This document shows, piece by piece, positions 57,742 through 64,000 of a DNA stretch of 64,000 bases. How positions within the stretch are numbered: the first letter of the stretch is position 1; every line of letters begins with the position of its first letter. The notes beneath the pieces are model-generated. The model was not told the origin of the DNA and searched no databases. It saw only the letters and a program-made list of their open reading frames with translations. Made by a program: the position numbers and the translations under genes. Origin of the DNA: Delphinapterus leucas (taxonomy: Eukaryota; Chordata; Mammalia; Artiodactyla; Monodontidae); NCBI RefSeq assembly GCF_002288925.2, contig NW_022098037.1, forward strand, positions 6,098,915 to 6,162,914, written 5' to 3'.

Positions 57742-58866
57742 ATTTCATCACTCCACATAGCCTAATTTCCTCTAACGTATTTCTTTCTGATTGTTTTTGT
57801 CTCTTTGCATTTTTCTCTATCTTTTATGTTAATAGATTTCTTCGGATATGTAGTAATCTTTGGCTGGCTGTCCATATTTAAGAATAGGAAATGCAAAACT
57901 TGAGAAGAAGTTTAGAGTATAAGGTGGGGCCTGTGAACTGTGGGCTTCGTGGCTGGGTAGTCTTATTTTGGAGTCTCTGATGTCACTTCAGATTTTTCAT
58001 CTTAGGCTGGTCGGATTCCCAAGAGAGGTCTCTGCCAGTCTTCTGCCTGAAAAGTCAAGGCCTGGCTGCCAGTGTTATAGAGCCTAAATGGATGAAGATA
58101 GCTGGGAGTCTCAGCTTCCAGGATGCAAATATTCACTTGATCCTCCAGAGTTCACTATGGTACCCCTACTCCTAACCATGCCTGATGTCTCAGTTCAGAG
58201 ACTATATTACCCTATCAAAACAAACAAACAAACAAAAAAAACTCCAGTACTCTGTTAGAGTACAAGTGAGGATCTGGGGATCTGACTTCTTCCTAAACAG
58301 CTTTCAGCCAGTACTTATTTTAACATCCCCTTCAGCCCACTTCTAGAGGTCACTGGTGCCCCAGTTCTACGATTTTATGAGGTTTTGTAGCATAAATATA
58401 ATTTGTCTTGGTTCTCCCCAGAGCTGATTTAGTATTCAGCTTTTTCTGGTCTCGTAACTCTGTTACCACTTGTCGGTCTACTTTTCTCATTCCAACATTT
58501 TCTTGCTATTTTCTTCTGCTATCCCTGTCCCTTGAGTGTTACACCTTTATTTAAACACAAATACACACACATTGCTATTATTTTCATGGGGTTTTGAGAG
58601 AGAGAAAAATTGAATACAGGTGTTTAATTTTCCATCCTTACCTGAAAGTCTCAAGAGCAAGTATTTCTTAATTTGCATTTAACATTCAAATAGAAAAGGT
58701 GAGATTGTGAAGTACAATTAAAAATGACCATTGGAATAAAAATGCCTCACATTCCAGTAGCTTATCGCCTAAAAAGAGGCCTGAAAATTTTTACCAGTCA
58801 GGACTCTGAATATTATATATTTAGTTCGATAATCATCTCATCCTTTTCCTCATAACAAGTATACTT
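57742..58866. other. Unassigned sequence, right flank of the large L1
   Basis: No exon recognised. Includes a small (CAAA)n tract at 58216-58241. Confidence 0.4.
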
Positions 58867-58875
58867 AAGAAGTTA

Positions 58876-58990
58876 GGGGAATTCCCTGGTGGTCCAGTAG
58901 TTAGGACTCCGTGATCTCACTGCCAAGGGCCCAGGTTCAATCCGTGGTCGGGGAACTAAAATTCCACAAGCTGTGTGGTGCAGCCAAATA
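58876..58990 (+). mobile_element. Older CHR-type SINE, short
   Basis: 'ggggaattccctggtggtcc', 'agtagttaggactccgtgat', 'gggcccaggttcaatccgtg', 'gtcggggaactaaaattcca' and 'ctgtgtggtgcagcc'. This older type is known from both ruminants and whales. Possible 9-bp duplication aagaagtta/aaaaagtta. Confidence 0.93.
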
Positions 58991-59284
58991 AAAAAGTTAT
59001 TGCACTGCAGTTGCCTAAAGCCCCCAAAACTATCAAAATAGGTCTTAAAAAAATTAATTGGTTGCTTTGTTCCTACTTAGATTTTCACTAATTTGAGGAC
59101 GTAATTTAAGTGACAGTTAACAGTATCACCTTTGCTTCCCTTTGTTAAAAAAAAAGGGAGGTCTCTATTTAAAAGTCTAATTAAGAAAGTTTCCTGAAAT
59201 ATTTATCTTTAAGACATTAACCTTCACTGTTCTTTTTGTATTATGAAATGGTACAGTTTCAACCGTCACGAGAGACTGGTCTGT

Positions 59285-59825
59285 TGGTCATCTACTGCTA
59301 TGTAACAGTAAAAGTTACTGGCTTAAAACAGCACACGTTTTATTTGCTCATGATTCTTTTGTTTGAGCAGTTTGTGCTGGAATCAGCTGGTCAGTTCTTC
59401 CACTGGTTTCAGCTGGAGTCAACACGTGGTTGCAATCGTCTCTTTGCTCAGCCAGGCTGGACAGTCTGAAATTCTCTCCCTTACATGTCTGGTGGGTGGT
59501 GCCAGCTTGTAGCTGGGTTTCTCTCTCTACCTGGTCATTTATCTTCAGAGAGGCTAGCTCAGGCTTCCGTATGTTGACAGTCTTGGGGCAGTGTTCCAAG
59601 TGGACGGGAGTAGGTGCTCAGAGCTTGGGCCTCAGCTCAGAACTCAACAAAAATCGCTTCTTCCACATTCTGTTGATGAAAGCCAGTCATAAGACATACT
59701 CAGATTCAAGAGGTGAAGAGATAGACTCTATCTCTTGATGGAAGAAGCAAGAAATTCACATCACAACGGGATGTGTATATAGGAATGGGAGGAATTGTGA
59801 CCATTTTTTGCATTCCACCACAGTC
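59285..59825 (-). mobile_element. Ancient LTR-like interspersed repeat, fullest copy
   Basis: 'ctactgctatgtaacagtaa', 'actggcttaaaacagcacac', 'tttatttgctcatgattctt', 'atcagctggtcagttcttcc', 'ctctatctcttgatggaaga', 'ggaattgtgaccattttttg' and 'cattccaccacagt'. Same plan as copies at 5089 and 12148. Family name not certain. Confidence 0.6.
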
Positions 59826-60559
59826 TTCCCTCTGGCACGTATTTTATTCACATTTCTCCCACAGAGAAAATATGCTTATTCCCATTTCAGGATCCCCGAA
59901 GTTCTCATCCCAATATGACATTAGGCTCAAAGTCCAGGATCTTTTGTTCCAACATCAGGTTCAATTGGGGATGAGAATCCTTGGAAGCAGCTCTTCAGGT
60001 ATAGGATGGGCTCAGGTAATTACAATAGATGCTTCCGTTCAAAATGGAGAGCAACAGAAGCAGAGCAGTTCTGAAATCCAGTGGGGCACGTGCTTCAAGC
60101 CCCTGTACTCTAGGGCCAAGAAGCATGCCTTGATTAATAATCTGTTTCTGTTTCTTTCTTTGCCATATGCCTTAGATTTTAAAATTTATAGAAGTCAATA
60201 ATGTGGCTAAGAATCTAAAATACGTATACAGCACCATCTATAGGTAGTTAAATGCTTCTTGAGAAAGTTTCCACTTGAAGTTTTAAAACATGGAGATTTT
60301 CATATCTTGGAGGATACTTGTTTATTTTATCAATTTCAGAAATGTCATAAGGTAGGTATTAAACCAAATCTTCATTCCCTTTATTTCCCCCAAAGTAGTA
60401 ACATATACGAAGAAAGCATAATTATAAAATAAAACTGATTTTCAGAATCTTTAAGTTAGAGAAAAATGTAAAATGTATCTGTGATATAATCTGACAACCT
60501 TTGCAACATTCAGTGGGTCTCTAGGTATGGAAAACACATGGTCTGATTTTTCACTCGGG
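59826..60559. other. Unassigned intronic sequence
   Basis: The 142-codon frame at 59773-60201 starts in the repeat end and shows no family resemblance or splice context. Nothing annotated. Confidence 0.45.
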
Positions 60560-61480
60560 CCCTAGAATAAGGAACAAGGCAGTCCAAGCCCTGCCTGCAT
60601 TCTGCAGGAGAAGGGGGGCAGACAGTGAACATGTAGATACATCTCTCCCCACCCCTGCCCCAATTAAAAAAAAATTCAAAATAAAACTTAAGAAGAAAAT
60701 AAAACAAGGTAATAGAACAGAGAGGGAGTAACTGGTGAAGCAGGAGAGTGACAGTCCTAGCTAGGATGGTAAGGACGTGACATTTAAGTTGAGACCAAAA
60801 AGTGATGCAAAAACCTAGGAACAGCATGGGCAAAAGCCCTAGGCAATAACAAGCTGGATTTTTTTCCCAAGGACAGAAAAAAGGGCAAGGTTGCCGGTTT
60901 ACAGTGACCAAGGGGAAAAAGAAAGGAGATGAAGTCATTGGTGTAAGCAAGAACCAGACCATGTATGAGCATTTAGACCATGGAAAGGTGTTTGGGCTTT
61001 ATTCAAAAATCGGTGGGATGTCATTGAAGAGCTTTAAGCAGAAGAGGGATAAGATTTTATTTATGTTTTAAAAGATCATTGCCTCATAGATTCATAGAGG
61101 ATGAACTAAAGGGAGAAAGAGTGAAATTAGAATAGTCAGGCGGCTACTGCAGTAGTCCTGGAAACAGCTTTGAAGCAAGAAGTGTGAGAAAGGATCAGAT
61201 TCAGGGTAACATTTGGGAAGAGGAACCCAAAGAACTTGATTGGATATCAGATATGAGAGACAGAGGATCAAAGATAATTTCAAGTTTGTGACTTGAGAAA
61301 TTGGGTGCATAGTAGTGCCATTTTTTAAGATGGAAAAGACCAGGGAGAAAGCAGGTTTTTCTTTTACAAAGGTGCAGATCAGAAGTTCTGTCTGGGACGT
61401 GTTCGGTTTGAGTTGTCTCTTAGACTACAAATGTGATCTCAAATAGACGACTGGACACTATATCCAACTGCCTACCAACT
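60560..61480 (-). repeat. L2, minus orientation
   Basis: 'taagaaggcagtccaagccc'-style opening, then 'cagtgaacatgtagatacat', 'ggacgtgacatttaagttga', 'gaacagcatgggcaaaagcc', 'cattgaagagctttaagcag' and 'ctactgcagtagtcctggaa' in reverse L2 order. Confidence 0.78.
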
Positions 61481-61544
61481 AGGTTTAGTGATCTATCTCG
61501 GTAATTTATCCTCTCGCTTTGTGACTGTCTAACCCTGTCCTTGG

Positions 61545-61665
61545 GCAGTTAAGGCATTATGACCCTTATTTTCCTGACAGATTACTGTGTCTCAGAGAGA
61601 CTCAGTGACCTCCCCCAAACCACACAGCTAAAGGAGAAGAGCAGGACTTGAATTCAGGTCTTCAG
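61545..61665 (-). repeat. MIR SINE, minus orientation
   Basis: 'tatgacccttattttcctga', 'cagagagactcagtgacctc', 'ccccaaaccacacagctaaa' and 'caggacttgaattcaggtct'. Confidence 0.78.
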
Positions 61666-61794
61666 GCAACCTGTACATGGACCTGGAGGGCACGCTCACC
61701 CCTTGCCCAGTTTCCTGCTCCAGTTTCTGTAGTCAAAGGGGGATGCAAGATAAGGACCCCATCGTTAGGCTCGGCCTGCTTACTCAAAGTGTCG

Positions 61795-62030
61795 TCCACA
61801 GTCCAGGCACTAGTTTATTTGCACTGTCAATATCAGTTAGCTCCCAGCCACGTGTGGCTTGTTTAAATTTTAATCAGTTTAAATTAAAGTAAAAACTCAC
61901 TTTCTCAGTTACACTAGCCACAGTTCAGGTGCCTAATAGATACATATGACCAGTGGCTACCATATTGGATAGCACAGATATAGAACATTTCCATTATCTT
62001 AGAAATTTTTATCCAACAGTACTGGCCTCT
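61795..62030. mobile_element. Old non-autonomous DNA transposon (MER type, name uncertain)
   Basis: 'gctcccagccacgtgtggct', 'actagccacagttcaggtgc', 'gaccagtggctaccatattg', 'gatagcacagatatagaaca' and 'ttatccaacagtactgg' are a well-known mammalian element with inverted-repeat style ends, probably hAT. Confidence 0.7.
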
Positions 62031-62800
62031 AGCCAATTCAAACTAAAGTAATTGTGAAGACAGTGTAGTCTTATCCTCATAACTGTGGCCTAAGAGGAAA
62101 GTTCAGGAAAAAGAAATGAGTTGTTATCTGCTTTACAAGTGGCACGCTTCGTAAGCTGAGTTTATACCCGGCTCTAACAAGCACCTTTCCCCAGTTCACA
62201 CCCTTGAATGTTGGCGTGTTTCTCATTTTATCGAATAGGAATATATAAGAAAGGAGCTGGGTTCTTTCCACGTTTGCAGTCCCCTAATTAAAATACATGC
62301 ATACCTAACATCCACGTCCCTTCCCACCCTCCACCCACCTCCATGTATAACACCCTCAACACACAGTGCCCTGCACAGAGCAAACAGAATGCTTGACTGA
62401 TAAACAACCAGCATATTGTGATGCTCTACCACACTGCCGTGGACAGCTGACCACAGGAGAACATATCAGTAAAGAGCAAATAACCACAGCCCCAGGAGGT
62501 CTGGAGTTGAACCTCAGTTTCACAGCGTTTTCCTTTTCTATTTCATCCCTCCTCGAGTAAAGGAGGTCGGAGCCTTCCCAAGTAAAAACCAAGAGCTGTT
62601 CTCCTCCAGGGAAGGCAGGAGGGTAGAGGTCCTGGAGGGGGTCAGCGGGAGCTTCAGGCTCAGATCTGCCCATTACTTAGTGAGCAGGGCCTTCCTCATA
62701 GGGCAAGATGGAAGCATTCAGAAAGTCCCCTTCACACACATGCACACAGGCAGACTTTCCAGCAGTTCCTTTTACAAAAGAATGGGAAGATTTGGAGCAA
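62031..62800. other. Unassigned intronic sequence
   Basis: No exon or repeat named. A 105-codon minus-strand frame (62356-62673) is not recognisable. Confidence 0.4.
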
Positions 62801-62811
62801 GGCATTTGGGG

Positions 62812-63163
62812 TTTTTTTTAATTATTATTAATTTATTTATTTTTGGCTGTGTTGGGTCTTTGTTGCTACGCACAGGCTTTCTCTAGTTGCGGTGAGTGGG
62901 GGGCTACTGTTTGTTGTGCGCAGGCTTCTCATTGCGGTGGCTTCTCTTGTTGCGGAGCACGGGCTCTAGGTGCGCGGGCTTCAGTAGTTGTGGCATGCGG
63001 GCTCAGTAGCTGTGGCTCGCGGGCTCGAAAGCGCAGGCTCAGTAGTTGTGGCGCACAGGCTTAGTTGCTCCGCGGCATGTGGGATCTTCCCGGACCGGGG
63101 CACGAACCCGTGTCCCCTGCATCGGCAGGCGGATTCTCAACCACTGTGCCACCGGAGAAGCCC
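62812..63163 (-). mobile_element. Long-form CHR-type SINE with internal repeats
   Basis: 'ttatttatttttggctgtgt', 'tgggtctttgttgctacgca', repeated 'caggctcagtagttgtggc'-like units, then the common head 'ggaccggggcacgaacccg' and 'ctcaaccactgtgccaccgg'. Flanked by 'ggcatttgg' at 62801-62809 and 63164-63172. About 350 bp, against 200 for the short young form. Confidence 0.92.
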
Positions 63164-63364
63164 GGCATTTGGTTTTTTAACCCTTTCTCAACACCTGCTG
63201 GTTGTATGACTTTGGGCATGTTACAGAATTCCTCCAAGGGGTAGGATAAGGAGACAGATGTTTAGAGCCTTAATCATATAGTTGATCCTCCACCAATTCA
63301 GCAGTTTATTCCAGTGAAAGTAAGAACAACCTAGAACAGAAATTGCATTTTCCCTTAAAATTTT

Positions 63365-64000
63365 CTTTTTTCTAATATTTCAGGGGTTTTTTTTGTAGGT
63401 AGTACTTACTTATGATAAAAACATCTTAAGTGTGTACAGTGAAGTTTTCTTCTTACCTTCCCAGTCACCTAGTTCTTCCCATAGGGCAACCAGTCTTTCC
63501 GGATGTTTATATATCCTTCCATAGTCATTCTATGCATGCACCGGCAAACATACATGTCAACACATATATCTATGTACTCCTTTACATGTATATGTTTTCC
63601 TCTTGGGCCCAAATAGCTGTATGACTGTTTTGAACCTTATTTTTGCGCTGTAGTATCTTGGAGATTTTTTTATATCTACACTGAGCATCCTTAATCTCTT
63701 TACAGCTGCAATGTTCCATTGTAGAGTTGTACCATTATTTGTTTATCCCCTCCTCTGCTGATGAATTATTTAGGTCATTTCCAGAGGTTTGCTGTTATAA
63801 CGCATGCCACAGTGAACATTCTTGTACATCTGTCACTTTGCACATGGGTGAGCATACTTGTAGAATAAATTTCCAGAGAGGAATTGCTAGATCAGAGGAG
63901 ATGTGATGAGGCTATTTGAATAATTTTGATAGACCTGGTCAAGATGCCCTCATACAGTTTGTACTTGTTTGCTGCCCAGCAGCAATGTGTGAAAGCAGAG
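63365..64000 (-). mobile_element. Old L1-type 3' region, continues past the window
   Basis: 'cataagtgtgtacagtgaag'-like start, 'ggatgtttatatatccttcc', 'agctgcaatgttccattgta', 'gatgaattatttaggtcatt', 'ccacagtgaacattcttgta' and 'cagaggtttgctg' are the reverse complement of an older L1 (L1M/HAL1-like) tail. Confidence 0.75.

Larger units (their letters stand above)
37502..64000 (+). other. ANO4: ANO4 intron downstream of exon C (3' end outside window)
   Basis: It begins GTGAGT and runs past the window end, so the intron is at least 26.5 kb. The next ANO4 exon was not seen. The intron contains the largest L1 of the window, four full young SINEs, a 346-bp long-form SINE, an assembly gap and many old repeats. 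Confidence 0.82.

Noticed and set aside
59773..60201. 142-codon plus-strand frame
   Set aside because: It starts in the end of an old repeat and shows no known domain or splice-site structure.
1..64000. CRISPR arrays, operons, prophage or other microbial systems
   Set aside because: No regularly spaced repeats with unique spacers, no ribosome-binding-site-led gene clusters; the content is vertebrate intron.

Overview
The window is mammalian nuclear DNA, almost certainly from a cetacean and most likely a toothed whale. Two observations support this. First, three short exons with canonical GT-AG splice sites read as the N-terminal cytoplasmic part of anoctamin-4 (ANO4/TMEM16D). Second, seven full copies of a roughly 200-bp, GC-rich, tRNA-derived SINE of the CHR type are present, together with older CHR elements and cetartiodactyl L1 tails. 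This SINE type is known to be abundant in dolphins and other whales.

Layout: the whole window lies inside one plus-strand gene. Positions 1-23891 are an upstream intron. Exon A is 23892-23992 (101 nt), followed by a 3355-bp intron. Exon B is 27348-27392 (45 nt, a microexon), followed by a 9977-bp intron. Exon C is 37370-37501 (132 nt), and the rest (37502-64000) is a further intron of at least 26.5 kb. The exons join in frame and give 278 nt, about 92 codons, of the anoctamin dimerisation/N-terminal domain upstream of the membrane segments. Start codon, transmembrane exons, promoter and 3' end are all outside the window. I found no second gene, RNA gene or CRISPR array.

Everything else is intronic. 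Recognisable content is old MIR and L2 elements, MER5A and MER20 DNA transposons, MLT1 and other ancient LTR copies, many 3' pieces of L1, and younger CHR-type SINEs. Many L1 and SINE copies have target-site duplications readable to the base. The largest mobile element is a broken L1 (55293-57723) with a perfect 18-bp duplication and a second L1 tail inside it.

There is a 10-N assembly gap at 50512-50521, immediately after a 29-bp tandem array. I see no sign of a previously undescribed biological system. The more useful observations are the frame-neutral microexon, the nested or datable insertions, and a few small tandem repeats. Repeat family names are from memory of consensus sequences; boundaries without a target-site duplication are good to about 10-30 bases.
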